A stretch of DNA of 64,000 bases from JAICWP01 sp035252015. Its GTDB lineage: Bacteria; Acidobacteriota; Terriglobia; Terriglobales; Acidobacteriaceae. The notes beneath the pieces are model-generated. The model did not search any database, had not been told where the DNA came from, and saw nothing but the letters and a program-made list of their open reading frames with translations. The translations under genes were made by a program, and so were the position numbers. Where the stretch lies: positions 1 through 64,000 of the forward strand of contig DATFDP010000228.1 in assembly GCA_035252015.1 (NCBI GenBank). Reading direction: 5' to 3'. This document shows, piece after piece, positions 44,321 through 54,145 of the stretch. The stretch's first letter is position 1. Every line of letters starts with the position of its first letter.

Positions 44321-45895
44321 TCAGAATTTGCCTGTCAAAGTCTGCAGCGTCGTCAGGCCAGTGCGATATCTCAGCTGCCCACTATCGTAAGCATTGCGCG
44401 CTGCAGCAAATGTATTCTGCGCGTCCACCACTTCCAGTGCCGTCGCCTCCCCAGCCTGGTACCGCAAAGTAGTCAGACGCAGGCTCTCAGCGGCAAGGTC
44501 GGCGGCCTGGCGCAGTCCCTGCACTTCGGCGCGCGATACGGCCGCTTCATTGTAGAAGGAATAAAGGCTGCTAAGCGCCTGCCGTTGCGCCTGCGACAGC
44601 TCCACCTTGGCCTGCTGCCGCTTATATTCCGCCTGGCGCAGTTTGCTGAGCGTCGCTCCCCAGTTCCATACGGGCACGTTCAACGATGCGGTGAGGAAGT
44701 ATCCGGGATTGGGCAAGGGGCCAAGTTCCTTGGCGGCCGCCACCGTGCTGCGCAGGGCCAGGGCGTTGGCTTCGATGCCGTACACACCGTCAAAGGTCAA
44801 CGTAGGGAAAAAGCCCGCGCGTGCGATGTTGACGTCGGATTGCGCCGCCTTCACGGCTTCTAACGCCGCGCGCACATCCTGGTTTTCATGCGCCGCCATG
44901 GTTTCCACTTCGCCGAAGGGGGGGAGAACGGGCGCCTGGTCCATGTCGTCCACCAGGTTGAAATTCAGGTCCAGGTTGGGGGAAAGCACCACCGCCAAGT
45001 CGAGGCGGGTCTTGCTCATGGCCAGCGCCGCTTCCTGGAACGCCTGGTTCTGTTGCTGGAACTGCAACTGCGCCTTGATCACGTCGCTGCGCGCGACTTC
45101 TCCTCCGCGTTCCAGGTCCTGGCTGATTTTCAGAAAATGCTGCGCCTGGTCAAACGCCTGCTGCGCCGTGGCGTACTCGCGCTGAGCCACAATCAGGCCG
45201 TAGTAGAGGCCGGTGACCGTCACAGTCAGCCCGCGGCGGGCTATTTCCGCTTTAGCGTTGGCGATGGCAGCAGCGGCGGCCACGCGCTTGTAGGGGGAAA
45301 GGGTGAAAAATCCGGCCGGAAGTTCCTGATGAACTACGCCCCACACGCGGTAGACGTGCACGCCGTCGTTGGTTACAAAGCGTCCGCTGGCCAGCTTCCC
45401 ATTTCCTTGAGTGCCCAGGTATTGCTGGCTGTAATTGAGCGAGGGTAGCATCGCGTCACGCGCCTGCGCCCGATCCTCGTTGGCTACTTTGGCGTCGGTG
45501 ACTGCGGAAAGATACTGAGCATAATTCTTGCTTGCCCGCGCCAAGGCGTCCTGAAAGGTGATGGTGACGGGGGGCCCGGTTTGCCCTGGAGCCCCAGGTT
45601 CTGCCAGTTGCACCCCCACACCTGCACTCCCAGGAGCAGGAGGCTGTTGCGGCGCGCTATCTCCCTGCGCGTCTTGCTTATCCGCCTGCGCGGACGAAAT
45701 GGTGGGCTTTCCACTCCCCACTATGCGCAACACGTCCTGTAGCGAAGTCCTTGGCAGCAGGCCAGTAGGATTCCTGCCCGCTTGGACCGCTGTTGATGGC
45801 GCGGGTGGCGCAGGTTTTGCCGGCGACGGTTCCTGGCCCCAAGCCCAGCTCAGGGTCGCAGTGCAGATCAGAACCAGCTTTGCCGCTCGATGCAC
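44321..45895 (-). CDS. TolC family outer-membrane efflux protein
   Basis: About 524 residues from GTG 45895, which has GGAGG upstream and gives a plausible signal (HRAAKLVLICTATLSWAWGQ); an ATG at 45931 is the alternative. After a Pro/Ala-rich linker (about 25-110) two OEP repeats follow (about 120-310 and 330-520), with helix motifs FFTLSPYKRVAAAAAIANAKAEIARR and RYQAGEATALEVVDAQNTFAAARNAYDSGQL. It forms the outer-membrane channel of the pump. First gene of the five-gene minus-strand operon. Confidence 0.92.
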   Translation of the reverse strand: MHRAAKLVLICTATLSWAWGQEPSPAKPAPPAPSTAVQAGRNPTGLLPRTSLQDVLRIVGSGKPTISSAQADKQDAQGDSAPQQPPAPGSAGVGVQLAEPGAPGQTGPPVTITFQDALARASKNYAQYLSAVTDAKVANEDRAQARDAMLPSLNYSQQYLGTQGNGKLASGRFVTNDGVHVYRVWGVVHQELPAGFFTLSPYKRVAAAAAIANAKAEIARRGLTVTVTGLYYGLIVAQREYATAQQAFDQAQHFLKISQDLERGGEVARSDVIKAQLQFQQQNQAFQEAALAMSKTRLDLAVVLSPNLDLNFNLVDDMDQAPVLPPFGEVETMAAHENQDVRAALEAVKAAQSDVNIARAGFFPTLTFDGVYGIEANALALRSTVAAAKELGPLPNPGYFLTASLNVPVWNWGATLSKLRQAEYKRQQAKVELSQAQRQALSSLYSFYNEAAVSRAEVQGLRQAADLAAESLRLTTLRYQAGEATALEVVDAQNTFAAARNAYDSGQLRYRTGLTTLQTLTGKF

Positions 45896-45998
45896 GTCCC
45901 CTCCGAGAACCGCTACTTTAGCGGGGAACATATTAAGGCAAGCTTAACCGCCCGTTCCAGATGCGATGCCGGGCAGCTGCATTTGTCGAATGATGAAG

Positions 45999-47867
45999 TT
46001 AGGAGGCGCGCGAAAGCTGTGTGGCGGAGGGAAGTGAGATGGTGAAGCAGGTGCCGCGGTGGGTGCTTTCCACCGCGATGGTGCCGCCGTGCTTCTCCAC
46101 GATCTGGCGTGAAACCCACAATCCAAGCCCCGTGCCCAGTTCCGCCTTGGTAGTGAAGAAGGGATCGAAAATACGGGTAATGTTTTCCGGAGGAATGCCA
46201 GGGCCGTTGTCCAACACGCGGAGCTGCACGCCGCCATCGAAGTCGGTCGTCAGCAGGCGGATAGCGCCGCCGGCAGGAAGCACATCCACCGCGTTAGCGA
46301 CCAGGTTGGCAATAACCTGTCGCAGTTCGCCTTTGGAACCGAGGATAAGCTGGGATTCCGTAACATTAGTGTGTACGTGGATGTTCTTGGCCCGCAGCTT
46401 AGCTTCGTACAGGGCAACGACCTCGCGCACCAGTTCGCCTATGTCCACCTGCGTTGGAGCGCCGCTCTCGCGGTAAAAGCCGAGGGTCATTTTCGTAATG
46501 TGCGCAATACGAGAGAGCTCTTCTTCCACCATCTGCAAATAGCGGCGGACTTCCCCTTCCGGGGCGGAGCGTGCCAGGTAAATCAGGTTGGTGACTGCTT
46601 CCAAAGGATTATTGATCTCATGGGCGATGGTGGCGGCCAAGCGGCCGGCGGTGGCCAGACGCTCAGTTTTGACCAGCGCTGCCTCGGTGCGGGCGCGCTC
46701 CTCCAGTTGTTGCTCTATCTGGCGAAAGAGCCGGCTGTTGTCAATGGCGGCTGCGGCACGGGCGGCCAGAGCTTCTGCCACTTCAAGATCGTCCGCCGAA
46801 AGCGCGCGTCCGGATTCCGCGGTCACAAACACCAGGGCGCCGAGCACGCGATCGCGCGCCGGCATGGGCACGACCAGCACCGACTTCATGTTGAGTTCGC
46901 GAATTAGGCGCTGGCGCTCCGGTTCGCGCACTCGCTCGCGGATTATTGCTTCGGAAATTTCCGGAAAGAATTGCGGCTCCCCGGTCTCAATGACGGCGGC
47001 AATGGCGCTGCCGCTGCCGAGGGAAGGCGGATACTTAGTGTGAAACTCGGTTACCAGAGCAATTTTGCCAGGGTCGCGATGGGCCACGGCAGTGCGTTCC
47101 ACTGCTCCTTGACTATTGGTTACGTAGGCGGCGCACCAGTCAGCAATCTCCGGTACCGCAAGCTCAGCTACGCGCTGCAAGGTGATGTTGAAGTCCAGCG
47201 ATGCTCCCAAGGCGGCGCTGGCCTGAGCCAGAAAGGCGGCGCGGCGCCGTTGAGCCTCTGCCTGCTCGCGCATCCGGATTTGCTCTTCATACAATTCAGC
47301 CGCGCTGATGCCGGCCGCGGCCAGGTTGGCCAGCAGTTCGGCCACCTGCAACTCCGCCGGCCGCAACTGCCGCGGATGACGAAAATAAAAGGTGATGGTG
47401 CCGGCCTTGTGGCCTTGGATACGCAGGGGCAGCGCCAGCAACGACTGAATGCCTTCCGCTTCGTATTCGCGCCGCCGCTGCTCCAGCAGAGGCAGGCGGT
47501 ACACGTCGACGGCAATAATGGGCTCGTCGGGCAGTTCGGGCGCGCCCGTGGAGGGAATGGAGGATCTCTCCAGGTATGCAGGCGACAGCCCGCGAGACGC
47601 TAATACGCGCCATGTGTTCGTGCTTTGGTCGAGACGCCAAACAGCGTAGGCGTCGGCCTCAATTAGTCCACGGGAGAGCGCCAGAATTCGATCCAGAACT
47701 GTCTGCAGGTCAGGCTGCGCCAGCAGAGTAGCGGAAGCTTGCAACAGCAGATGCAGAGATTCTGAACTGGCCGCGTCCCGCGAAGACAGGTCCAGGTCCT
47801 TAGATGACGAACCTGCGGTTGCGTCGGGTTCTGGTTTGGGCTGCGATGCAGTCACGGCGCGCAACAA
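45999..47867 (-). CDS. GAF-domain sensor histidine kinase
   Basis: A 622-residue soluble kinase. Two GAF domains (about 45-200, 215-385) precede a HisKA/HATPase transmitter. The H-box is TIAHEINNPLEAVTNL, the N-box IANLVANAVDVLPAGG, G1 LDNGPGIPPENI, and the G2 GTGLGLWVSRQIVEKHGG. No TM helix, so it senses a cytoplasmic ligand. The start is uncertain: two TTG codons at 47867 lie with no Shine-Dalgarno. It diverges from the 2-oxoglutarate dehydrogenase gene. No adjacent response regulator. Confidence 0.9.
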   Translation of the reverse strand: MLRAVTASQPKPEPDATAGSSSKDLDLSSRDAASSESLHLLLQASATLLAQPDLQTVLDRILALSRGLIEADAYAVWRLDQSTNTWRVLASRGLSPAYLERSSIPSTGAPELPDEPIIAVDVYRLPLLEQRRREYEAEGIQSLLALPLRIQGHKAGTITFYFRHPRQLRPAELQVAELLANLAAAGISAAELYEEQIRMREQAEAQRRRAAFLAQASAALGASLDFNITLQRVAELAVPEIADWCAAYVTNSQGAVERTAVAHRDPGKIALVTEFHTKYPPSLGSGSAIAAVIETGEPQFFPEISEAIIRERVREPERQRLIRELNMKSVLVVPMPARDRVLGALVFVTAESGRALSADDLEVAEALAARAAAAIDNSRLFRQIEQQLEERARTEAALVKTERLATAGRLAATIAHEINNPLEAVTNLIYLARSAPEGEVRRYLQMVEEELSRIAHITKMTLGFYRESGAPTQVDIGELVREVVALYEAKLRAKNIHVHTNVTESQLILGSKGELRQVIANLVANAVDVLPAGGAIRLLTTDFDGGVQLRVLDNGPGIPPENITRIFDPFFTTKAELGTGLGLWVSRQIVEKHGGTIAVESTHRGTCFTISLPSATQLSRAS

Positions 47868-48077
47868 GCTAGGAACGATTAAGAGTACACGAAATCAATG
47901 TAAAGATGCTGCAAAGGTGAAAGGGAGTTGTCCGTTGGCTAACCGTTTCAAACAGCGGTGGATCGTATTCGCCAACTACGTTTGCTTGGCTTTGTGTCCT
48001 GCCAGCTGTTTGTGCAGCTTGTAACGGGCATTTGCCGTCTGAGTCCCACCTCGAGGTTTTCTCATCTTGTAAACTAA

Positions 48078-50585
48078 ATGGTTATGGCAGAGGCGAACTT
48101 TGAGGTAGAGAGCACGCCGCAGACGGCGGAGTATGCCGTGGCGCAAGATGCTGAGCGGGAGCGGGCTTTCGAGGCCTTCCGGCGCTGGGGATATCTGCAG
48201 GCCGATCTCGACCCGCTGGGCTTGTTCCGCCCGCACTCGCATCCCGAGCTGCAGTTGATCGGGGCGGCGGCGCAGGAAGCACGAGGCTATTACTGCGGCA
48301 GCATCGGAGCTGAATTCGCCCACATTTCTGACCCAGAGCGGCGGCGCTGGATTGAGCAGCGCATGGAATCGCCGCCCCCTGCGTTAGACCAGCAGCACAT
48401 CCTAGAGCGGCTGATTCGCGCCGACCTGTTTGAGCAGGTGATGCAGTCGCGTTACCTGGGCAGCAAGCGCTTCTCGCTGGAAGGCATTACCGTGCTGATC
48501 CCCTTGCTCGACGAATTGCTGGAGGGCGCCGCCGGGCACGGAGCCGAGCAGGCTGTGCTGGGCATGAGTCATCGCGGGCGCCTCAATGTGATTACGCATA
48601 TAGTCGGGCGGGCGCCAGCGGAGATTTTTGCCAACTTTGAAGATGTGGACCCGCGCAGCGTGCTGGGCGGCGGCGACGTGAAGTACCACATGGGCGCCAC
48701 CGGCGTGTACACCACCGAGCACGGGCGCAGCATCAACATTCACCTGGTTTCCAATCCCAGCCATCTGGAGGCGGTTGATCCGGTAGCTCTGGGGCGCGTT
48801 CGCGCCAAACAAATTCGCGCGGGAAAGGACGGCGCCGCACGATTTCTGGCCATCGTCATGCACGGCGATGCAGCCTTTGCCGGCCAGGGCATCTGGGCGG
48901 AGACGCTGAATTTCGCCGGGGTGAAGGGCTATTCAATAGGCGGCGCCATCCATATCATCGTCAACAATCTCATCGGTTTCACCACAACGCCGCCGGAACT
49001 GCACACGGCGCGCTTTGCCGCCGACTTGGCGCGCCGGCAAGACACCCCTATTTTCCACGTTAATGGCGAAGATCCCGACGCCGTGGTGCGGGTGGCGCGC
49101 ATGGCCTTGGAATACCGGTACCAGTTTGGCAGCGATGTGATTATTGACGTCATTGGCTACCGGCGGCACGGGCACAGCGAAATTGATGATCCCACCATCA
49201 CCCAGCCGCTGCTCTACAAGGCCATTGAGGAGCATCCGCCGCTGTGGCAGATTTACGCGGAGGATATCGGCGTGGATGGTAGCGCCCAGGCGGAGCAGGT
49301 TCGCGCTGAATACGACCAGGGGCAGAAAGAGGCCAAGGGGCTAACCAAAAAGCCCAGCTTGCGTAGCCTGCCGGATTACTGGGCCAACTTCAAGGGCGGA
49401 CGTTACAAGCCGGAATACGAGGTGGATACCGGCATCACGGCGCAGGATATTGCCGCGCTTACGGAGAAGCTCACCACCTACCCGGCGGATTTTCACATTC
49501 ATTCCAAGATCAAGCGCCTGCTGCAGCAGCGCGCCGAAATGGGCGCAGGCAGGCGCGCGGTGGACTACGGCATGGCGGAGGCGCTGGCCTTCGCCGCACT
49601 GTTGAAACAGGGCACGCCGGTGCGCATGAGCGGACAGGACACGCAGCGCGGCACCTTCAATCAGCGTCACGCGGTGCTGGTGGATGTGGAAAATGAGGGC
49701 CGCTATATCCCGCTCTGCCACATAAGCCCGGAACAGCCGCGTTTTGAGATCTACAATTCGACACTTTCGGAAGCAGGGCCGCTCGGTTTCGAATACGGCT
49801 ACAGCCGCGATTACCCGGAAACTCTGGTGCTGTGGGAGGCGCAATTCGGCGACTTCGCCAATGGCGCGCAGATAGTGATTGATCAGTTCATCAGTTCAGG
49901 CGAAGACAAGTGGGGGCTGCTCTCCGGTTTGGTGATGCTGCTGCCCCACGGCCATGAAGGCCAGGGGCCGGAGCATTCGAGCGCGCGCATTGAGCGCTAC
50001 CTGCAGCTGGCGGCGCGTGACAATTTTCAGATTTGCCAGCCTTCCACGGCAGCGCAGTACTTCCACCTGCTGCGGCGGCAGCCACTGCGCAGGTGGCGTA
50101 AGCCCCTGGTGGTGTTCACGCCTAAGAGCATGCTGCGCCATCCTGACGCTTCCTCACCGGTGACGGAGTTGTCGCGCCCGCGCTTTCTGCCGGTGCTGCC
50201 CGACACGGAAGTGCAGAATGCGGAGCGCCTCATCCTTTGCACCGGGAAGATCGGGCACGAGTTGCGGGTGGAACGCAAGCGCCGCAAGGAGAGCGCTGCC
50301 GCCATCGTTTTTCTCGAACAACTCTATCCCTTCCCCGAGGCGGAGCTGACGGCTGAACTGGAACGCCACAAGTCGGCGCAGGATATTCTGTGGGTTCAGG
50401 AGGAGCCCGCCAACATGGGTGCGCTATGGTACGTCATGCCGCGCCTGCAGCGGCTGGCGGGCAGTTCGCGCCACGTGCTCTCGGTGAAGCGCTCCGGCAG
50501 CGCCAGCCCGGCTACCGGCTCGGGCAAAGCACATGAGATGGAGCAGAAAACGCTGCTCACCCTCGCGTTTACCACTGGGAAGTAG
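48078..50585 (+). CDS. sucA: 2-oxoglutarate dehydrogenase E1 component (SucA/OdhA-like)
   Basis: An 835-residue thiamin-diphosphate enzyme that decarboxylates 2-oxoglutarate and passes the succinyl group to E2. Visible family motifs: LQADLDPLGLF, GMSHRGRLNVITH, GDVKYHMGATG, SNPSHLEAVDP with the active-site His, and TPP-binding GDAAFAGQG...NNLIGFTT. E. coli SucA is about 930 residues and begins with an E2-binding segment of about 80 residues that is absent here. No sucB or lpd follows. Start ATG 48078 or 48084. Confidence 0.93.
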   Translation: MVMAEANFEVESTPQTAEYAVAQDAERERAFEAFRRWGYLQADLDPLGLFRPHSHPELQLIGAAAQEARGYYCGSIGAEFAHISDPERRRWIEQRMESPPPALDQQHILERLIRADLFEQVMQSRYLGSKRFSLEGITVLIPLLDELLEGAAGHGAEQAVLGMSHRGRLNVITHIVGRAPAEIFANFEDVDPRSVLGGGDVKYHMGATGVYTTEHGRSINIHLVSNPSHLEAVDPVALGRVRAKQIRAGKDGAARFLAIVMHGDAAFAGQGIWAETLNFAGVKGYSIGGAIHIIVNNLIGFTTTPPELHTARFAADLARRQDTPIFHVNGEDPDAVVRVARMALEYRYQFGSDVIIDVIGYRRHGHSEIDDPTITQPLLYKAIEEHPPLWQIYAEDIGVDGSAQAEQVRAEYDQGQKEAKGLTKKPSLRSLPDYWANFKGGRYKPEYEVDTGITAQDIAALTEKLTTYPADFHIHSKIKRLLQQRAEMGAGRRAVDYGMAEALAFAALLKQGTPVRMSGQDTQRGTFNQRHAVLVDVENEGRYIPLCHISPEQPRFEIYNSTLSEAGPLGFEYGYSRDYPETLVLWEAQFGDFANGAQIVIDQFISSGEDKWGLLSGLVMLLPHGHEGQGPEHSSARIERYLQLAARDNFQICQPSTAAQYFHLLRRQPLRRWRKPLVVFTPKSMLRHPDASSPVTELSRPRFLPVLPDTEVQNAERLILCTGKIGHELRVERKRRKESAAAIVFLEQLYPFPEAELTAELERHKSAQDILWVQEEPANMGALWYVMPRLQRLAGSSRHVLSVKRSGSASPATGSGKAHEMEQKTLLTLAFTTGK

Positions 50586-50589
50586 AAAA

Positions 50590-50684
50590 ACCAGTGGCCA
50601 GTATTCAATTGCCGACCTGGAATGCCACGCGAGGGGCCGTCTTTAAGGGTACTGGGTACTAGGTACTAAGTACTGGCTACTGAG
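50590..50684. repeat. GTACC/GGTAC-class inverted repeat
   Basis: ACCAGTGGCCAGTATTCAATT (50590) faces GGTACTGGGTACTAGG and TACTAAGTACTGGCTACTGAG (50648-50684). It lies between the convergent E1 and hybrid kinase genes and runs to within 20 bases of both stop codons. Confidence 0.6.
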
Positions 50685-53191
50685 ACCTCCGAATCCAACA
50701 CTTCCCGCACCTTGCAGGCCAGCGCATCCAGGCTGAAGGGTTTCTGCAGAAAAGCGGTGCCGGGATCGAGCACCCCGTGGTGCACGATGGCGTCTTCGGT
50801 GTAGCCGGAGAGGTAAAGCACGCGCATGCCGGGGCGGCTCCCGGCCATGCGTTTAGCCAATTCTCGCCCGCTCATGCCGGGCATGACCACATCGCTGATC
50901 AGCAGGTCAATGTGGCAGTTGGCCGGGGCGGCCAGGGCCAGCGCTTCCTGGCCATTGCCCGCCACCAGCACGTTATAGCCCTGCGCTTTCAGAGCCTCGG
51001 CAATCAACTCGCGCACCGATTCTTCATCCTCCACCAGCAGGATGCTCTCGGAGCCCCGTAGTCCAATTCGCGCCTGCCGTTCAGGCACGCTGTCTGCGGC
51101 GGCTTCATCCACGCGCGGCAGGTAAATCTTGAAGCTGGTGCCCCTCCCGAGTTCGCTGTAGGCGAAAACATAGCCTCCGCTCTGCTTCACGATGCCATAT
51201 ACCGTGGAGAGCCCCAGCCCGGTGCCCTTGCCTTTTTCCTTGGTGGTAAAGAAGGGCTCAAATATACGTAACTGGGTTTCCGCATCCATGCCGCAGCCGG
51301 TGTCGCTCACGGCCAGCATCACGTAGCGGCCTGGCTTCACGTTGGCATGAGCGCGCTGATAATTGTCGTCCAGGTCTGCGTTTCGGGTTTCGATAATCAG
51401 CTTTCCCCCGCTGGGCATGGCATCGCGCGCATTGACCGCCAGATTCATGACCACCTGCTCCACTTGCCCGGGATCGGCCTCGGTATGGCCCAGTTGGGGA
51501 TCGCGCGTGACCACAACCTCAATATCCTCGCCAATCAGCGGCCGCAACAGCTTGCTGATATCGGCCACCACCGCGTTTAGATCAATTACCTTGAGCTCGA
51601 GTACCTGCTTGCGTCCGAAGGCCAGCAACTGGCGGGTCAGAGTGGCGGCCCGCTGAGTTGCCTCCTGGATTGCCTCCGCCTTCTGGCGTCGCGGATCGGC
51701 CATTCCCAACTGGTTGAGCAGCACGTAGGTGTAGCCGCTGATCACCATCAGCAGGTTGTTGAAATCGTGCGCCACGCCGCCGGCCAGCCGTCCCACCGCT
51801 TCCATCTTCTGCGCCTGGCGGAACTGGTCTTCCAGAATGTGACGCTCGGTGACGTCTTCGGCGATAATCTCCAGCACCTCCTCTTCGCCTTCCTGGTTCA
51901 CCGCCCGCCCGCTCAGCCGCACCGTGATGGCTTTGCCATCCTTGCGCTTCCACTTCACTTCCAGGTTGTCCAGGCACGAATGGCGCTCGTACTCGCGGCG
52001 CAGCCGCAGCCGGTCTTCCTCCCGTACATAAATGTCCGTCTTCGGATCGAGCGCCCGCACCTCTGCGGCCGAATCGTAGCCCAGCATGGAAATCAGCGCC
52101 GGGTTCACGTCCAGAAACTTTCCTTCCAGCGTGGAGCGGTAAATGCCGTACACCGCACTCTGCACCAGCGAGCGGTATCGCGCTTCGGAAGCCCGCAGCG
52201 CCTGCTCGTGGCGTTTGTGCTCGATGGCGGAGGCGACGTGCTGCGAGACGAAGGTCAAAATTTCCTTCTCTTTGGTCCCGAAACGCACATCTTCGCTGTA
52301 GCTTTGGACCACTAGCACGCCAATGGTCGTGTTGCCCGTCTTCAGCGGCACGCCCAGCCAGTCCAGCGATGGCGCCCCGATGCACTCCGCCTCGCCACGG
52401 CGCACCATCTTGTCAAATACCGCGGGCGTAGCCAGCAGGGGTTCTCCTGAGCGCAGCACGTATTCCGTCAGCCCCTTGCCCAGCGGCTTGGGCGCCGGCG
52501 GGGGGTCAATTTCGTCCACGAAGTACGGGAAACTCAGCAGCTTGCTCTCCCGGTCATAAAGCGCGATGTAAAAATTCCGAGCGCATGTCAGTTCGCCCAC
52601 GATGCCGTGGATGGCAGCATAGAAGTCTTGCAAATCCCCGGCTGAACTGGTGATTTTGGCGATTCGGTACAGCGCTGACTGGAGCGCCTCTGCCTGCTTG
52701 CGCTCGCTAATGTCGCGGAAAATGGCATAAACAGCGATGTGCCCGCCCCGAACCTTCACCGGCATGCCCACGATGGAAACGTCTACCACCGTGCCGTCTT
52801 TGCGCATGCGCTTGCTTTCCAGGCTGATCTTCTGGCCTTTGGTAATGGCGGAGTGGATGAAATCAACCTCGGCGTCCAGCCCCGGCGGCACCACAATTTC
52901 ACCCAGCGTCTTGCCCTGCGCCTCGTCCCGGGTGTAGCCAAACATGCGGGTGAACTCGGCGTTGACTTGGGTAACGTGGAAGGAGGGGTCGAGGATGGCG
53001 ATGGCTTCGGGCGCGCTCTGGAAAAGCTGCTCCAGGTAGGCTTTCTGCACCTGCAGGTCGGCTTCCGGCTGCAGGGTGCACACCCCCGCGGCGCTGTCAC
53101 CATTCCTCGGCGGCAGAGCGTTTACTGAACTGTGCGCCACGGATTTGGTACGGTTTTTTCTTTGCGCGGGGCGGGTGATTTTTTCACCCAT
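50666..53191 (-). CDS. Hybrid sensor kinase: PAS-GAF-PAS-HisKA-HATPase-receiver
   Basis: An 841-residue soluble kinase starting at ATG 53191, which has GGAGG 9 bases upstream; the frame is open to 53854 but overlaps the opposite SnoaL gene and has no start signal. Domains: PAS (about 50-170, LFQSAPEAIAILDPSFHVTQVN), GAF (190-340), PAS (350-470, YRSLVQSAVYGIYRSTLEG), H-box GGVAHDFNNLLMVISG, G2 GKGTGLGLSTVYGIVKQ and a C-terminal receiver with LISDVVMPGMSG and LQKPFSLDAL. No TM helix. Confidence 0.93.
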   Translation of the reverse strand: MGEKITRPAQRKNRTKSVAHSSVNALPPRNGDSAAGVCTLQPEADLQVQKAYLEQLFQSAPEAIAILDPSFHVTQVNAEFTRMFGYTRDEAQGKTLGEIVVPPGLDAEVDFIHSAITKGQKISLESKRMRKDGTVVDVSIVGMPVKVRGGHIAVYAIFRDISERKQAEALQSALYRIAKITSSAGDLQDFYAAIHGIVGELTCARNFYIALYDRESKLLSFPYFVDEIDPPPAPKPLGKGLTEYVLRSGEPLLATPAVFDKMVRRGEAECIGAPSLDWLGVPLKTGNTTIGVLVVQSYSEDVRFGTKEKEILTFVSQHVASAIEHKRHEQALRASEARYRSLVQSAVYGIYRSTLEGKFLDVNPALISMLGYDSAAEVRALDPKTDIYVREEDRLRLRREYERHSCLDNLEVKWKRKDGKAITVRLSGRAVNQEGEEEVLEIIAEDVTERHILEDQFRQAQKMEAVGRLAGGVAHDFNNLLMVISGYTYVLLNQLGMADPRRQKAEAIQEATQRAATLTRQLLAFGRKQVLELKVIDLNAVVADISKLLRPLIGEDIEVVVTRDPQLGHTEADPGQVEQVVMNLAVNARDAMPSGGKLIIETRNADLDDNYQRAHANVKPGRYVMLAVSDTGCGMDAETQLRIFEPFFTTKEKGKGTGLGLSTVYGIVKQSGGYVFAYSELGRGTSFKIYLPRVDEAAADSVPERQARIGLRGSESILLVEDEESVRELIAEALKAQGYNVLVAGNGQEALALAAPANCHIDLLISDVVMPGMSGRELAKRMAGSRPGMRVLYLSGYTEDAIVHHGVLDPGTAFLQKPFSLDALACKVREVLDSEVSVAST

Positions 53192-53446
53192 GGGAGATGC
53201 CCTCCGGGTCGCCAAGCCAAACCCGATGGTAAGGTCAACCTGTGTTATCAGAAAGTTACGCTCGTAATAGGTGGTTCTCCCCACAGCGGAGATGGTGGCT
53301 GCCGAACCGCGCTCGCTCGCCGCAGCGCATAAGGAAGCGAACGCAGGGTGCAAATGCGAGCGCGGAGTGGTTGCGAGCAGCAGTGGTTTAAGCACAGACA
53401 TCCAAACCGGGGTCGCGCGTAAAATTGAGGTGTTCGGGAGGCGCTT

Positions 53447-53863
53447 ATGAAGGCGGAGCCGAAGCTCAATCAGGATATGACAGCCATCATCCACAAAACT
53501 GGCGAGGATTGGGCTCGCTACTGGAACTCGCGGCAGCCGGACAAGTTGGCGCAGCTGTACGCGGAAGATGCCGTGTACCTGCCCCCGCATCACCCTGCCG
53601 TGCACGGCCGTCAGGCCATTCGCGAATACCTGAGCCGGCCCCTGCACCACGCCTACACTGACCTGAAATTCGAAGTCACCTACATCAAGCAGACCGGCGA
53701 CCTGGCATTCGATGTGGGTACCTACTCCATGAAAGTACCCAAAGAAGGCGGCGGACAGCGGCCCGACAAGGGCAAATACCTTACCGTGTGGAGAAAACAT
53801 TCCGGCGGCGATTGGCACATCGTAGCCGACTCCTGGTCGAGCGATTTGGCCCATAACCAGTAG
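53447..53863 (+). CDS. SnoaL-like / DUF4440 family protein
   Basis: A 138-residue single-domain protein of the SnoaL/NTF2-like fold. Features: an N-terminal helix with DWARYWNSRQPDKLAQLYAEDAVYLPPHHPAVHGRQAIREYL and the terminal beta strands GGDWHIVADSWSSDL. Family members act as isomerases, cyclases or binding proteins; function unknown. A Shine-Dalgarno GGGAGG lies 5 bases before the ATG. It is divergent from the hybrid kinase, and its stop is directly followed by a GACTCC-class arm. Confidence 0.85.
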   Translation: MKAEPKLNQDMTAIIHKTGEDWARYWNSRQPDKLAQLYAEDAVYLPPHHPAVHGRQAIREYLSRPLHHAYTDLKFEVTYIKQTGDLAFDVGTYSMKVPKEGGGQRPDKGKYLTVWRKHSGGDWHIVADSWSSDLAHNQ

Positions 53864-54070
53864 TCAGGAGTCAGTAGTCAGCGGGTTTGGATTACGGCTC
53901 CCAGCGATTGCTTAAAGTACTAGATCCAATCAAGCCTTGCTAAATCCAACTATGCCTTGTCATCCTGAGAGAGCGCGAACCGAGCATGGCAAGGCAACGC
54001 GACCGAAGGACCTATGCATTTTCCCGTTGCGCCAGGTTCGGTTTGCCATTTGCCTTGCCTGACTCCTGAC
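53863..54070. repeat. GACTCC-class composite palindrome with a CATCCTGAG element inside
   Basis: A perfect 12-bp inverted repeat GTCAGGAGTCAG (53863-53874) / CTGACTCCTGAC (54059-54070) bounds about 184 bases. Inside lies TGTCATCCTGAGAGAGCG...CGACCGAAGGACCT (53959-54012), which resembles the widespread CATCCTGAGCG...CGAAGGATCT REP-like element of environmental bacteria, from memory. It fills the gap between the SnoaL and OsmC genes. Confidence 0.7.
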
Positions 54071-54145
54071 TCCTCTTTGCCGAACTCAACACGCTCCTAA
54101 TACAATGTCCAGTTTGCACTTATATCTTGACGCGAGGAGAACGGA

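Noticed and set aside
43199..44863. 554-codon plus-strand frame over the adaptor and TolC genes
   Set aside because: Crosses two real genes on the other strand, low-complexity Arg/Leu/Gln composition.
53192..53854. N-terminal extension of the hybrid kinase to 1062 residues
   Set aside because: It would overlap the SnoaL gene; ATG 53191 has a GGAGG and the PAS domain starts after it.
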